64,000 nucleotides of DNA from Lacinutrix neustonica (GCF_026625145.1 NZ_CP113088.1:3833501-3897500); one strand, 5' to 3'. Numbered from the stretch's first letter, positions 11,004 through 22,485 are shown. The notes: generated by a model from the sequence alone, not told the origin. Numbers and translations: made by a program.

Positions 11004-13343
11004 TTGGAAAAGTATTTAAGTCAGTTAAACGAAGCACAATTAGAGCCTACTATTCAAAAGGATGGACCAATGATCATTATCGCTGGTGCAGGATCTGGTA
11101 AAACACGTGTGTTAACCTATCGTATTGCTTATCTCATGAGTCAAGGTGTAGATGCCTTTAATATTTTGGCTTTAACCTTTACAAACAAAGCGGCTAAAGA
11201 AATGAAAGGGCGTATTGCCCAAATTGTAGGCGATGGAGAAGCAAAAAACCTTTGGATGGGAACCTTTCACTCTGTTTTTGCCAAGATTTTACGTTTTGAA
11301 GGCCATCATCTCGGCTTTCCCAGCAATTTCACCATTTACGACACTCAAGATTCTCAAAAACTTTTAGGTTCCATTATTAAAGAAATGGGACTAGAAAAAG
11401 ATATTTATAAAACAAAGCAGGTATATAGCAGGATTTCTTCTTATAAAAATAGCTTAATAACAGTTAAAGCCTATTTCAAAAATCCGAACTTATGGAAGCC
11501 GATGCCATGGCAAGACGTCCTAAAATGGGAGAGATTTATGCAGAATATGTAGACCGCTGTTTTAAAGCAGGGGCTATGGATTTTGATGATTTATTACTAA
11601 GAACCAATGAGCTGTTAACACGATTTCCAGCTGTTTTGGCGCAGTATCAAAACAAGTTTCGTTACATACTCGTCGATGAGTATCAAGATACAAACCATTC
11701 ACAGTATTTAATTGTGCGTGCTTTAGCCGATCGTTTTCAAAATATTTGTGTCGTTGGTGACGATGCACAAAGTATTTATGCCTTTCGTGGCGCAAACATC
11801 AATAATATTTTAAACTTTCAAAAAGATTATGATGATGTTAAAATGTATCGCTTAGAGCAGAATTATCGCTCTACAAAAAATATAGTGGGTGCCGCAAATT
11901 CTGTTATAGAACATAATAAAACGAAATTAGATAAAGTCGTTTGGACAGCAAATGATGAAGGCGAAAAGGTGAAAGTACACCGCGCTTTAACCGATGGTGA
12001 CGAAGGGCGTTATGTCGCTAGTGCTATTTGGGAAGAAAAGATGAACCATCAATTGCCAAACAGTGATTTTGCCATTTTATATCGTACCAATTCGCAGTCT
12101 CGTGCCATGGAAGATGCCTTACGTAAGCGCGATATTCCGTATCGTATTTATGGAGGTACGTCATTCTACCAACGTAAAGAAATAAAAGATGTTATAGCCT
12201 ATTTGCGATTAATCCTTAATTCTGCAGATGAAGAAGCGTTAAAACGTGTTATTAATTATCCTGCCCGCGGTATTGGTCAAACCACTATAGACCGATTAGT
12301 GGTTGCTGCAAATGCTACAGGAAAAACGATTTTCGGATTGTTAAAAGACATAGATACTATAGACCTCAATATTAATGGAGGTACAAAAAATAAACTAAGA
12401 GATTTTGTGAGCTTGATTGAAAGCTATCAAGTGATGAATCAAACAGCAAATGCCTTTGATTTAGCAGAATACGTTACAAAAACCAGTGGTTTAATTAGAG
12501 AATTTAATAAAGATGGAACACCGTGAAGGTGTCCTGAGGCTTGAAAATGTTGAGGAACTTTTAAACGGTATTAAAGATTTTGTTGAAGGCCAATTAGAAA
12601 TTGCAGATTCTAAAGACGATTTAGCAGAATTTTTAGAAGATGTCGCTTTGGCTACAGACCTAGACGGAGATAAAGGAGATCCAAATCACGTAGCATTAAT
12701 GACCATTCACTCATCTAAAGGCTTGGAGTTTAATCAAGTATTTGTGGTGGGTTTAGAGGAAGATCTGTTCCCAAGTGCTATGAGTATGAATACCCGTAGC
12801 GAATTGGAAGAAGAACGTAGATTGTTCTATGTCGCTTTAACAAGAGCTGAAAAGAAGGCCTATCTAACCTACGCATTATCACGTTACCGCTGGGGGAAAC
12901 TAGTAGATTCTGAGCCCAGCCGTTTTATAGAAGAAATAGATGATGAATTTTTAGATATCATCACACCAATAGAAGAAAGACGCATCAATCCCATGTTATC
13001 CAAGGATATTTTTGGAGATGTTGAACCCAATAAAATTAGATTTAAAAAACCTATACAACCTAAATTCCAAAAGAAAGTGGCAAAAAAGAAAGAACCGGTG
13101 AACTTCGAAATTAGCGCGCCTAAAAAACTTAAAAAAGCATCAGAAATTTCAAGTCCTAAGGATGCCAATTTATTTGGTGGAGAACTAACCGTAGGCAATA
13201 GAGTAAAACATTTAAAATTTGGAAGAGGTGAAGTGCTTAAAATAGAAGGTAAAGGCACCGATGTAAAAGCCGAAATTAATTTTGAGTTTGGTGGTATTAA
13301 GAAATTATTATTGCGTTTTGCTAAATTGGAGCTCATAGGCTAA
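11004..13343 (+). CDS. UvrD/PcrA-like superfamily I DNA helicase (two frame breaks)
   Basis: 3'-5' DNA helicase of repair and replication restart. I prefer the TTG start at 11004, giving MEKYLSQLNEAQ, over the upstream ATG at 10920, because the Q-motif LNEAQ lies near the N-terminus in this family. Walker A GAGSGKT lies near residue 30, then TFTNKAA, VDEYQDT, the QNYRST motif, MTIHSSKGLEF and VALTRA. The frame breaks at 11483-11487 (TCCGA for TCCGGA) and 12521-12526 (CCGTGA for CCGGA). The repaired protein is 779 residues. The C-terminal tail ends in a small beta domain (VGNRVKHLKFGRGEV). Confidence 0.93.
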
Positions 13344-13520
13344 CTTGTAGGAATGGACTGCTAAGAAGATGATTTCAGGATAGAAATAGTCTCTAAATGC
13401 CATACTAAGGACGTAAATGAATGCTTTATTAAGGACTGACTTGTAAAAAAGACTTTTAAAAATTTTAGCATACTAAAAAATAGTGTTTACTTTATCACAC
13501 GAAAGGTAATCATTCTTGTT

Positions 13521-14141
13521 ATGGCTGAATTTATTAAAATTTACGAAGAAAATCCAAACCCTAAAGAAATCAAGAAGGTAGTGAATGTGCTAAAAAACGG
13601 CGGACTCATAATCTATCCCACCGATACCGTGTACGGTTTGGGGTGCGATATTACCAATACAAAAGCTTTAGAACGAATCGCTAGAATAAAAGGAGTGAAA
13701 TTAGAGAAAGCAAACCTTTCTTTTATTTGTCATGATCTTAGTAATTTAAGTGATTATGTAAAGCAAATTGATTCATCAACCTTCAAAATTTTAAAACGCG
13801 CCTTGCCTGGACCTTATACTTTTATTTTACCAGGATCAAAATCATTGCCTAGTGTTTTTAAGAAAAAAAAGCAGGTTGGTATTCGTGTTCCAAACAATAA
13901 TATTACAGTAGAAATTGTAAAAGCTTTAGGGAATCCATTAGTGTCTACTTCAATACGCGATGAGGATGAGATTTTAGAATATACTACAGATCCGGAGTTG
14001 ATTTTTGAGAAGTGGTTTAATCTAGTTGATTTGGTTATTGATGGGGGATATGGCGGTAATGAGGCCTCGACAATTATTGATTTAACAGAAGCAGAACCTA
14101 TAGTGATACGAGAAGGGAAAGGGAGTTTAGGGATTTTTTAG
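13521..14141 (+). CDS. Sua5/YciO/YrdC family L-threonylcarbamoyladenylate synthase
   Basis: 206 residues, full length for the YciO-type subgroup. The conserved nucleotide-binding KxxxPxxxPxx-like region is represented by YPTDTVYGLGCDI near residue 33, KxLPGPYTFILPG near residue 92, and the SGAxASTI-like end STSIRDEDE/EASTIIDLT. The enzyme family forms threonylcarbamoyl-AMP for the t6A modification of tRNAs reading ANN codons; YciO members may be less active in this. Intact frame. It overlaps the convergent cytochrome gene by 4 bases. Confidence 0.88.
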   Translation: MAEFIKIYEENPNPKEIKKVVNVLKNGGLIIYPTDTVYGLGCDITNTKALERIARIKGVKLEKANLSFICHDLSNLSDYVKQIDSSTFKILKRALPGPYTFILPGSKSLPSVFKKKKQVGIRVPNNNITVEIVKALGNPLVSTSIRDEDEILEYTTDPELIFEKWFNLVDLVIDGGYGGNEASTIIDLTEAEPIVIREGKGSLGIF

Positions 14142-15502
14142 TTGCATCCTAAGTCTATTTGTGACTGTAAATCACTATTAGGAATGCAGTTACCGGAAAA
14201 GACTTCAGTCGGGACATAACGCTCTAAATTAGCGTCATATAATGCATTCTCTATAAAAGCAACCACGTCATTAATTTCTTGTTGAGATAGATTAAGATCT
14301 ACAAAATCTGATGCCAACTGAGTGTCCGGAACATTATTATTTTGCTTTTCACCACTAACAATATAAGTAATGACTTCCTGTAATGAGGGAAAAGTACCAC
14401 CATGTCCATAAAATCTGTTTGATTTTAAATTGTATAAATTAGGAACCTTAAATTTATAATCGTCGGTGCTGTTATTTGTAAAACCACCTCGCCCTTTATT
14501 TCTAATAGTAAAATCTTCAGGATCGATTATTATACCATTACTCTGGTCTATGTCACTCATACCTAATGCGTAAAACGCATTCGATTTTAATGCAGGTCCA
14601 GTATGACAGTTAACACATCGCGCTTTATCAAAAAATAAGATAGCACCTCTTTTTTCCGTTTTACTCATTTGGTTATATTCTCCTTTCAACCAATCTTGCC
14701 AAGGGGCCTCATTGGCCAAAAGGGTTCTATTATATGCAGCGATGGCCAAGCCTGCTGTTATTTGTGTGTAGCGTTCATTTTCACGGCAGATCAGGAAAAG
14801 CAGCGTCAAATAGTGCTCTATATCCGTAATTAGCGACAAAATCTTCATCAATTCTCAATCTATGGGCAGTCTGTCCCGCCATACCTTGGGTTTCTAATCC
14901 TTGATAACCTAGTAAGTTTTCAGGAATGTTATTCGCATTTTGAGCAATGTAGGGTGCGTTTATCCCCGTGCCACCTAATGCGCCATTCCGGAGCATGACC
15001 TCTTGATAAGCAGAATTTAAAAGACTTGGCACTTTTATGGGTTCAATATCTACAGAGTCTATAGGCATGCTTTGATCTATAATTCTATTCTCTCCTATAC
15101 TGCCAAAACCTTTACCGCCTTCACCAATACCTTGTAAGTTTCAGAATAAAATCCAGCAGCAACTGGATGACAACTAGCACATGAAAAGGTTTCTACGGCC
15201 GATTCCATTTTGGCATTGCCTCCTGTAGCCGTTTCATGAACTAACATTTTGCCTAATGCCACTTTTTGAGAAGTAATTGGGTTCAAGGGATCTTGAGGGA
15301 TACTAGCATAATCGTTAGTATTTGGTAATTGAAAAAAATAGGGTCCAATTCCATTAGATTTTTCATCAATTAAGGATAGTAATTGAGAATCTAAATCTGA
15401 AACGTCCTCATAATAGGAGTCATTAACACACGAAAATAAAAAACAAGAAATCGCAAGCATACCCATTACCGCAGTCTTTATTTTTATTTTATAGAAAAAC
15501 AT
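14138..15502 (-). CDS. Cytochrome c peroxidase family lipoprotein, copy 1 (two frame breaks)
   Basis: Di-heme CcpA/MauG-type protein. It starts at 15502 with a signal peptide ending in a lipobox (ISCFLFSC). The first heme site is CASCH, the second CVNCH (in KARCVNCHTGPALKS). Breaks lie at 15141-15145 (TCTGA for TCCGGA on the gene strand) and 14781-14786 (CCGTGA for CCGGA); repair gives AGFYSGNLQGIGEGG and DLPENERYTQI and 454 residues in total. It would act in the periplasm, detoxifying hydrogen peroxide or oxidising another partner. A second, distinct copy lies at 24986-26182. Confidence 0.88.
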
Positions 15503-15612
15503 GGTTAATTTAGTTTAAAATAAAGCTACCATTTAATTTTCAAGTTATTTGTTTTAATAGATTAAATGTAAGATAAATAGATGAGTGGGCTATAATAGGG
15601 CCAATATAAAAA

Positions 15613-15643
15613 CAAAAAGCCCAATCTTTCGATTGAGCTTTTG
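15613..15643 (-). terminator. Rho-independent terminator after the OmpA-family gene
   Basis: AAAAGCCCAATC and GATTGAGCTTTT pair around a short loop; on the minus strand the hairpin is followed by a T-rich stretch. It lies just downstream of the OmpA stop at 15667. Confidence 0.75.
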
Positions 15644-15666
15644 TTACTTTTTTTTGGGAAGAATTA

Positions 15667-16524
15667 TTAACCTTCTTTCGATAAACTTTTCATTTCAGTT
15701 TCAATCATTTCATAAAACTGATCGATTTTTGGTAAAATATAAATCTTTGTTCTACGGTTTATTGCTTTATTTTCAGCGGTAGTATTAGGAACTAAAGGAA
15801 TATGATCTCCACGTCCAGCAGCAATTAATTGTTACGGTTTTACACCTAAACCTTGTAATGCTCTAACAATAGCAGTACTACGCTTTACACTTAAATCCCA
15901 ATTGTCAATTAAAACACCCTTACTGTATGGTACATTGTCTGTATGACCTTCTACCATAGCTTCAAAATTAGGCTTAGCATTAATTACTGTTGCTACTTTT
16001 CCTAAGATATCGTTAGCTCTAGTTGTTATATCATAGCTACCACTTTTGAATAATAACTTATCCGATAATGAAATAAACACGACACTTTTTTCTACATTAA
16101 TTTCAATGTCCGGATCGTTTAGTCCCACTTCTTTTTTAAGACTCGTTACTAAAGCTAATGTTACACTATCTTTTTTAGTTAATGCATCTTGTAATCTAGT
16201 AATACGTAAGTCTTTTTCTTTCAAGCTTTCTAAAGACTTCTCTACATTTCTAGCCCCTTGAGTTGTTAAGACAGTCATGTCTTTTGTGCTTTCAATTAAT
16301 GCTAAATTGTTGGCTTTCATATCGGCTAAACGTGCTTGTAATTCTTTTAACCTAGCAGCGGAAGCAGCTTCATCTGCTAAACAAGAGTTCAGTTTGACAG
16401 TAGCAGTATTTAATAGGTCTTGTGTATTCTTTTGTTTTTCCTCCAGAGCCATATATTCCTTTTTAGAAACACATGAGCTTAAAGTAAGTAGTGCAACAGC
16501 ACTTAAAATAATAAGTTTTTTCAT
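15667..16524 (-). CDS. OmpA-family lipoprotein with coiled coil (apparent nonsense codon)
   Basis: Begins MKKLIILSAVALLTLSSC, a lipoprotein signal with lipobox LSSC. Residues about 25-130 form a long heptad-rich coiled coil. The C-terminal OmpA/MotB peptidoglycan-binding domain includes the VEGHTDNVPY motif. An in-frame TAA at 15833-15838 (CCGTAA read where CCGGAA is expected) interrupts the domain. Reading through gives EQLIAAGRGDHIPLVPN and the conserved NRRTKIYILP end, for 285 residues. The break has the same sequence as the one in the M1 peptidase. Probably links the outer membrane to the wall. Confidence 0.9.
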
Positions 16525-16617
16525 AATAGTTTTAGATAAAATTAAATTTTAACAATTCAAAAGTATAAAAATTATAAATGTTAAAAGAAGTATTAACAAA
16601 ACTTTTGCTAAACAAAT

Positions 16618-17606
16618 TTATAGACGACTAAAAGTCTTCTTTTTGTCTATAAAATAGGACGAGACGATAGATTTAGTGAAGGCATATTTCTTTTTTTTAG
16701 GTAGAGATTTTCGTTGTTTCAAAAGCCTTGTAAAATTAAAATAAAAACTAAAATGCGCTTTTAAAATGGCTATGCTATGCGCTGGAGTTAATGCTATTAA
16801 AAATTTAAATGCAGCTAACCCGTCTAAAACCAATCGAATAAGAATGAGAATAAAAACAGGTCCTTCTGCATTCTTTGTTAATGTAAACAGACTATTTCTA
16901 AAGTTGAGGTATGTTTTTCTAGGATTTGTTGCTTTTAAAGTGGCGCCCCCCACGTGATAAACCTTGCTTTCTGAAATATATTTTGCGTGATACCCCAAAT
17001 TAAAGGCGCGCCAACATAAATCAATCTCTTCCATGTGTGCAAAAAAGGATTCGTCAAACCCATCTAAAGTTTTAAAAACATGCGTTCTAATAAAAAAACA
17101 AGCCCCTGATGCCCGAATATTTCAGAGTTCTCATTGTATTGCCCTTGGTCTTCTTCTATAGTGTTAAAGATACGACCACGACAAAATGGGTAACCATATT
17201 GATCTATGTAGCCGCCTGCTGCACCGGCATATTCAAAATGTAATTTTTTGTTGTAATCTAATATTTTGGGTTGTATAATGGCGGTGTCCAGCTCTTTTTT
17301 GAAGGTGTCAATAACAGGGGTGAGCCAGTTTACAGTCACTTCAATATCACTATTTAGTAAACAAATAATTTCCGCATCAATGTATTTTAAAGCATCATTG
17401 TAACCTTTAGCATAGCCACCATTTTCTTTGTTTTTAATAATTTTAACAGAAGGAAATTGTGATGTAACTAAGGCTAAAGAATCATCAGTCGACGCGTTAT
17501 CTGCCACATAAACCGTGGCTTCTTGAGAAAAAGCAACGACAGATGGTAAAAACTTTTCTAAAAGTTTTTTTCCGTTCCAATTTAATATGACTACAGCTAT
17601 TTTCAA
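16618..17606 (-). CDS. Glycosyltransferase family 2
   Basis: GT-A fold sugar transferase: the start MKIAVVILNWNGKKLLEKFL and VADNASTDDSLALV lead to the LLNSDIEV (DxD-like) motif, and later MEEIDLCWRAFNLGYHAKY, the catalytic ED-like region. Hydrophobic segments near the C-terminus suggest membrane association. The frame breaks at about 17111-17116; one missing base (TTCGGGC read for TTCTGGGC or TTCCGGGC) separates NSEIF from ASGACFFIRTHVF. Repaired length 329 residues. Either repair is possible, so I do not count this as a certain motif break. Confidence 0.87.
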
Positions 17607-17663
17607 TAGAGATTACTGGTGTTTTTTTATTTATTTAAATGCGTGTTGAATATTAAAGACCGC

Positions 17664-18113
17664 CTACTGCAAACTATAAGATGGAATATCTTTTAAGAAA
17701 TCATACTTTTCAGCATTAAAATCCATCACACAATAATAATGATTTAATCCATTAGTCACCATTAAATAACTGGCATTTAAAGCGAGATTGTATCTCGCCA
17801 CTTGATCAAAAGTATCTTGATTGATGATTATTTTTGGTGCTTTGCATTCTACTATAATATGAATACTACCGTTTGGATTAAAAACGACAATATCATACCG
17901 TTTTTTTAAATCGTTGATTACGAGTTCCTTTTCAACGTTTATTAAAGATTTTGGATAGTTTTTTTCTTCCATTAGGTAATGGACACAATGTTGACGCACC
18001 CATTCTTCGGGTTGTAAAATCACAAATTTTTTACGAATAGCATCGAATATAGATACTTTATTTTCGCTATTTTTGAATCGAAACGAATACTTTGGGAAAT
18101 TAAGTGCTTGCAT
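17664..18113 (-). CDS. Type I restriction enzyme R N-terminal domain-like protein (stand-alone)
   Basis: From ATG 18113 (MQALNFPKYSFRFKNSENK) the protein is about 149 residues. It has the PD-(D/E)XK-like signature of the HsdR N-terminal family: EEWVRQHCVHYL, then YDIVVFNPNGSIHIIVECKAP (D...ECK). No helicase motor, specificity or methylation subunit is adjacent. Such stand-alone proteins are common in Flavobacteriia and are not evidence of a restriction system. It is divergent from holA with about 120 bases between starts. Confidence 0.75.
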   Translation of the reverse strand: MQALNFPKYSFRFKNSENKVSIFDAIRKKFVILQPEEWVRQHCVHYLMEEKNYPKSLINVEKELVINDLKKRYDIVVFNPNGSIHIIVECKAPKIIINQDTFDQVARYNLALNASYLMVTNGLNHYYCVMDFNAEKYDFLKDIPSYSLQ

Positions 18114-18233
18114 TAAGAAAATAGACTTTCCCCAAAGGTAAATCAAAAAAAGAAAACTCCCATTTCTAAATTCAAAATTCCAATTGTTTACCACTTTGAA
18201 TTTAGTTTTTTAGGATTGTAAAAGGCATACATT

Positions 18234-19238
18234 TTGGAAGAAGTCAAACAACTGGTTACAGACATAAAAAATAAAAATCTGAAGCCCATATATTTATTAA
18301 TGGGAGAAGAAGCCTATTACATTGATAAGATCTCAGATTTTATTGAGGATAACGTATTGGCAGAAGAAGAAAAAGGGTTTAACCAAATGGTGTTGTACGG
18401 AAGAGATGTTACTATTGAGGACATTGTGGGTCATGCGAAGCGCTTTCCAATGATGGCAGACAAGCAGGTGGTGATTGTAAAAGAAGCACAAGACTTGGCT
18501 AGAACTATAGATAAATTAGCCAGTTATGCCGAAAATCCACAGCCATCTACGGTTTTAGTTCTTTGTTATAAATATAAAAGTGTTGACAAGCGTAAAGCGG
18601 TTTATAAAAAGATTAAGAAAACCGGGGTTGTTTTCGAAAGCAAAAAACTATATGATAACCAAGTTCCCGATTGGATTCGGAGAACCTTATCTACAAAAGG
18701 CTATAAAATTGCACCCAAAGCCTCACAAATGTTGGTCGAGTTTTTAGGTACCGATTTAAGTAAAATAAATAATGAATTAGAAAAGCTTCAAATTATATTG
18801 CCCGAAGGCACCGAAATTACACCGCTACATATTGAAGAAAATATAGGGATTAGTAAAGATTATAACAACTTTGAACTTCGTAAAGCGATTGGGGCCCGAG
18901 ATGATGCTAAAGCGTTTAAAATCGTGAATTATTTTGGTGAGAATCCAAAAGACAATCCAATGGTGGTTACCGTCTCTTTATTGTTTAATTTTTTCTCTCA
19001 ATTGTTACAATTGCATGGCATGACGGATAAATCTCCAAGAAGTGTCGCTGCTGCACTGCGTGTAAATCCGTATTTTGTTAATGAATATCTTGAAGCTGCT
19101 CGCAATTTTCCCATGCGAAAGGTGAGTGGTGTTATAGGTACGCTTCGTGAATTTGATGTTAGGGGGAAGGGTGTGAATTCTAATGTGGTGCCACAGAAAG
19201 ATTTATTAAAAGAGATGTTGGTTAGAATTCTAAATTAA
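18234..19238 (+). CDS. holA: DNA polymerase III subunit delta
   Basis: 334 residues with the HolA architecture of a AAA+-like clamp-loader subunit without a Walker A motif. Landmarks are LKPIYLLMGEEAYYID near the N-terminus, PMMADKQVVIVKEAQDL, and the KINNELEKLQIILPEG / IGISKDYNNFELRKAIG middle. It binds the sliding clamp and opens it during loading. The start is TTG 18234; no closer ATG is available. A TACATTTT sequence directly before it suggests a very short leader. Confidence 0.93.
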   Translation: MEEVKQLVTDIKNKNLKPIYLLMGEEAYYIDKISDFIEDNVLAEEEKGFNQMVLYGRDVTIEDIVGHAKRFPMMADKQVVIVKEAQDLARTIDKLASYAENPQPSTVLVLCYKYKSVDKRKAVYKKIKKTGVVFESKKLYDNQVPDWIRRTLSTKGYKIAPKASQMLVEFLGTDLSKINNELEKLQIILPEGTEITPLHIEENIGISKDYNNFELRKAIGARDDAKAFKIVNYFGENPKDNPMVVTVSLLFNFFSQLLQLHGMTDKSPRSVAAALRVNPYFVNEYLEAARNFPMRKVSGVIGTLREFDVRGKGVNSNVVPQKDLLKEMLVRILN

Positions 19239-19433
19239 ATACAGTCTAACGATCTGGAGTTCTTATTTGCGCGTGCCACTCGGCCTATTTGGTGTCATTA
19301 ATTAGAGATAGTGCACGTGCTCAAAAGTGTAAATTAATTATTATTTAAGTCACATGGCCTATTACCGTAATGACAAGCTATTTTGTGGTAAGTCGCTAAG
19401 GGAACGACTATCCCGTTTGAAATATAAAAATAA

Positions 19434-19796
19434 ATGAAATACTACTGTTTTTTACTTCTATTAATCACTGCTTCTTGTAAACCGTCACAAACGCTTCCAG
19501 ATCCTCTAGAAGCGGGGTGGGATGGTAAAAAGGTTTGCACTGTTTTAAGCGAAACAAAAAGCCAGCGTGTTCTAAAGTGTACGTTTCCTCCAAATGTAGG
19601 TCATGAAAAACACTACCATAAACCACACTTTGGTTATACTGTATCAGGAAGCACTTTTCAAATCACCAATGAAGCAGGTACACGGCATGTTCCTGTGAAA
19701 ACCGGAACACACTGGTCTACAAAAGAATTAAGTGAGCACCATGTATTAAATACTGGTGACAGTACTGCTGTGTTTCTAATTATAGAAGCGAAGTAA
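19434..19796 (+). CDS. Small cupin-domain lipoprotein
   Basis: 120 residues. The N-terminus MKYYCFLLLLITASCKPSQ is a lipoprotein signal with lipobox ITASC. The rest is a single cupin barrel with HEKHYHKPHFGYTVSG, containing the His-rich metal-binding motif 1, and a later ELSEHHVLNTGD segment as motif 2. Function and metal unknown; it could sense or bind a small ligand. No operon partner is obvious. Confidence 0.75.
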   Translation: MKYYCFLLLLITASCKPSQTLPDPLEAGWDGKKVCTVLSETKSQRVLKCTFPPNVGHEKHYHKPHFGYTVSGSTFQITNEAGTRHVPVKTGTHWSTKELSEHHVLNTGDSTAVFLIIEAK

Positions 19797-19996
19797 TGTT
19801 GCGCAACAGGTTAAAACCTTGAGGTAACACTCTCAAGTCTTAATTTATTTAACATTCAAAACCCGCATTTAACATTCTGTTACTCTCCTTTAACACTTCA
19901 TGCTAAAGTCAAGTTAAACAGCGACTTGAATTCTAGTAATAGAGCTTTTCCTTGTATCTTTAGTTAAAGTGATTATTAATCTTAAAAACCCTAAAA

Positions 19997-20558
19997 ATGG
20001 AAAATTTAAATAAAAAATCTGTTGCCATTTTAGCAACTAATGGATTTGAAGAAAGCGAATTAAGAGAACCAAAAAAGGCCTTGGAAGAAGCTGGAGCAAC
20101 TGTACATATAGTTTCTCTAGAAAAAGGTGAAATTAAAGGTTGGGCCGATGGCAACTGGAGCAATACTTATAAAGTAGACAAGACCTTGAATGAAGTGTCG
20201 CAAAGCGATTATAATGCGTTAATGTTACCCGGTGGTGTTATTAATCCGGACCTTTTAAGAAAAAATGCTCAGGCAGTAAGTTTCGTAAAATCGTTTTTTG
20301 AAAACCACAAACCTGTTGGAGCCATTTGTCATGCCCCTTGGTTATTAGCAGAGGCAGGCGTGTTGAAAGGCAGAAAGGTAACGTCTTACGACTCTATTAA
20401 AACGGATATAATTAACGCTGGAGCCCAATGGGAAGATAGTGAAGTGGTAGTAGATGAAGGTTTAGTAACCAGTAGAAATCCGAGATGATTTACCAGCCTT
20501 TAATAAAAAGTTAGTAGAAGAAGTTTATGAGGGTAAGCACAATATGCAAACCACATAA
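19997..20558 (+). CDS. DJ-1/PfpI family type 1 glutamine amidotransferase-like protein
   Basis: Rossmann-like protein with the nucleophile Cys in VGAICHAPWLLAEAG near residue 114 and E17 in FEESEL, as in the PfpI/YhbO branch. These proteins act in protein and DNA deglycation or stress tolerance. The frame breaks at 20479-20485 (TCCGAGA for TCCGGA). Removing the extra A gives RNPDDLPAFNKKLVEEVYEG and a natural stop at 20558, 186 residues. A strong terminator follows at 20586. Confidence 0.9.
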
Positions 20559-20895
20559 TATATTTAAGATTGAACACCTTAATAGAAAACGACTCGAAAG
20601 AGTCGTTTTTTTTTTGTTATTAGTGAGGTACATTGTAGGTAAGTTGGTAATTATTATAGTAAAACTTTACGCTCGTTTTAACGTCCTACAAGCACGTTAA
20701 TCGATTCTTTTTTTAATCATTTTTTATGAGTGACCGTTTTCAAACAATTAACTAAAACAAACGAGAGTTTTCGGTGCCATTTAAATACAGGAAGCGTTGT
20801 GACTTTAAAAATAAAGCATAACATTCTAAAGTTATTTCTATAATAAAAGCGTCATTTAACGAATGAAATTACCATTATGAAAAGCTTTTTAAATT
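20559..20895. other. Intergenic region
   Basis: Apart from the terminator at 20586-20615, nothing was recognised in these 337 bases between convergent genes. Base composition is AT-rich and no plausible small ORF was found. Confidence 0.5.
20586..20615 (+). terminator. Rho-independent terminator after the PfpI-like gene
   Basis: AAAACGACTC and GAGTCGTTTT pair around a GAAA loop and are followed by a long T run. Confidence 0.9.
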
Positions 20896-21366
20896 CTATA
20901 TATCCTCTAAGGCTAAAGCGTAATCATACTGCAAATCTTCATGCAATGACAACACTTTTTTAGTAACCGCTTCAATATTGCGGTCATAGATATTCTGTAG
21001 TGTGGTGTTGCGTTTAATTGATGGCGACATGTGTTTGAGTTTTTTACAAAAGTAGAGTAGTAGTTCGACTTCGGTTTCTTTGTTTAGAGAATAGCGAATG
21101 TACTTTTTCGTATTTCGTAGAATTTTGCGGACACTTTTTTTAATGTAGAAGAAACTATCGGTATTGATAAGATCAAACTGGTCATCAATTTCCTGCTTTA
21201 CGGTTTCTATATAGCCTTGTTCGCTATCGGCTTCAAATAATAAGTAGGTGAGTAGCTCTTTGTTTTCCTTTTTAAACCGGGATAAACGCAGGCATAGCTC
21301 GGCCAACTCTTCATTAGATTTATGTTTTAATTCCTTTCTTATGGTAACAACAGAAACTGCTTTCAT
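20896..21366 (-). CDS. Conserved hypothetical helical protein
   Basis: 156 residues starting MKAVSVVTIRKELKHKSNEE. It is highly charged and predicted to be almost entirely alpha-helical, with no signal peptide or membrane segment. I recognise no catalytic motif. The length and composition are consistent with a small cytoplasmic protein conserved among Flavobacteriaceae. The upstream region is AT-rich and about 285 bases long, shared with the divergent hydrolase gene. Confidence 0.65.
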   Translation of the reverse strand: MKAVSVVTIRKELKHKSNEELAELCLRLSRFKKENKELLTYLLFEADSEQGYIETVKQEIDDQFDLINTDSFFYIKKSVRKILRNTKKYIRYSLNKETEVELLLYFCKKLKHMSPSIKRNTTLQNIYDRNIEAVTKKVLSLHEDLQYDYALALEDI

Positions 21367-21651
21367 ATTTATTTCCCGTGAAAACGGAGGGTGTCTTTTG
21401 TGTTTCCCTAAACATGGAAAACTATTAATTCTAATTTTTATTCTTTGCGTGGATGAATGGTTTCAATTCAATTCATATTTATTCAATTATAAAACCTCCG
21501 GTACAAGAGGTGACTTTTCGTTATAAAAGAGTATAAAGTTATCATAATTAAAATTCCTTTAACACGAATTGACTTTTAATATAAGTATCTTTTCATTCAT
21601 GAGCCTAACGTGTTCTAAAAGTAAATAATTATTAACCTAAAACTAATATAA

Positions 21652-22485
21652 ATGCCATTTATAACAAACAAAAAAAGTAAAGAAACAGTAGATATTTTTT
21701 ATGAAGATTACGGAACAGGACAACCTGTTATTTTAATTCATGGTTGGCCATTAAGCAGGAAATCGTGGGAGCACCAAGTTTGGAAAATTGTTGAAGCAGG
21801 ATACCGGTGTATTTCATATGATAGGCGAGGTTTTGGTATTTCGTCTGCACCATGGGATGGTTATGATTATTCGTCTCTAGCCAGTGATTTAGATACTATT
21901 ATTAACGGATTGGAATTAGAAGATGCTGTAATTGTTGGTTTCTCAATGGGAGGAGGAGAAGTTGTTCGTTACTTAACAGATTATGGAGATGCTAAAATTG
22001 CTAAAGCAGCATTAATTTCAAGCATCATTCCCCTTGTAAAACAAACAGACGATAACCCGGATGGAGTACCTGAAAGTGCTTTAAAAGATATTCAAAAGGC
22101 CTTAGAAAATGACCGCGTAGGGTTCTTAAAAGCGTTTCACAACGGATTTTATAATTTTGATGAGAATAAAGGCAAACGTATCAGTCAAGCTGTTTTAGAT
22201 TATGATTTTATAGTGGCTTCTCATGCCTCGCCAAGAGCAACAATAGAAGCAGCATTGGCTTGGATGCATACCGATTTTAGACCAGAACTAAAAAATGTGA
22301 AAGTGCCTACTTTAGTGGTACATGGGGATGCGGATGGCACGGTGCCTATTGAAACTTCGGGAAATCTCGCCGCAAAAGGTATCGCCAAGGCAACCTATGA
22401 AGTAATAAAAGGGGCCCCTCACGGACTAAATGTAACTCACAAAGAAGAGTTAAACGATATTTTAATTAAGTTTTTAAAGTCTTAA
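21652..22485 (+). CDS. Alpha/beta hydrolase (haloperoxidase-like)
   Basis: 277 residues. The oxyanion/HG region is LIHGWPLSRKSWE, the nucleophile elbow is GFSMGG near residue 97, the acid is Asp in VHGDADGTVP, and the catalytic His is in GAPHGLN near residue 258. This set matches the cofactor-free non-heme chloroperoxidase/esterase branch of the fold. No signal peptide. Monocistronic: preceded by a long intergenic region and followed by a terminator. Confidence 0.92.
   Translation: MPFITNKKSKETVDIFYEDYGTGQPVILIHGWPLSRKSWEHQVWKIVEAGYRCISYDRRGFGISSAPWDGYDYSSLASDLDTIINGLELEDAVIVGFSMGGGEVVRYLTDYGDAKIAKAALISSIIPLVKQTDDNPDGVPESALKDIQKALENDRVGFLKAFHNGFYNFDENKGKRISQAVLDYDFIVASHASPRATIEAALAWMHTDFRPELKNVKVPTLVVHGDADGTVPIETSGNLAAKGIAKATYEVIKGAPHGLNVTHKEELNDILIKFLKS

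Noticed and set aside
17664..18113. HsdR N-terminal-like protein as the source of the CCGGA modification
   Set aside because: It lacks methyltransferase, helicase and specificity parts; stand-alone members are common in this phylum, so it is not linked to the motif.
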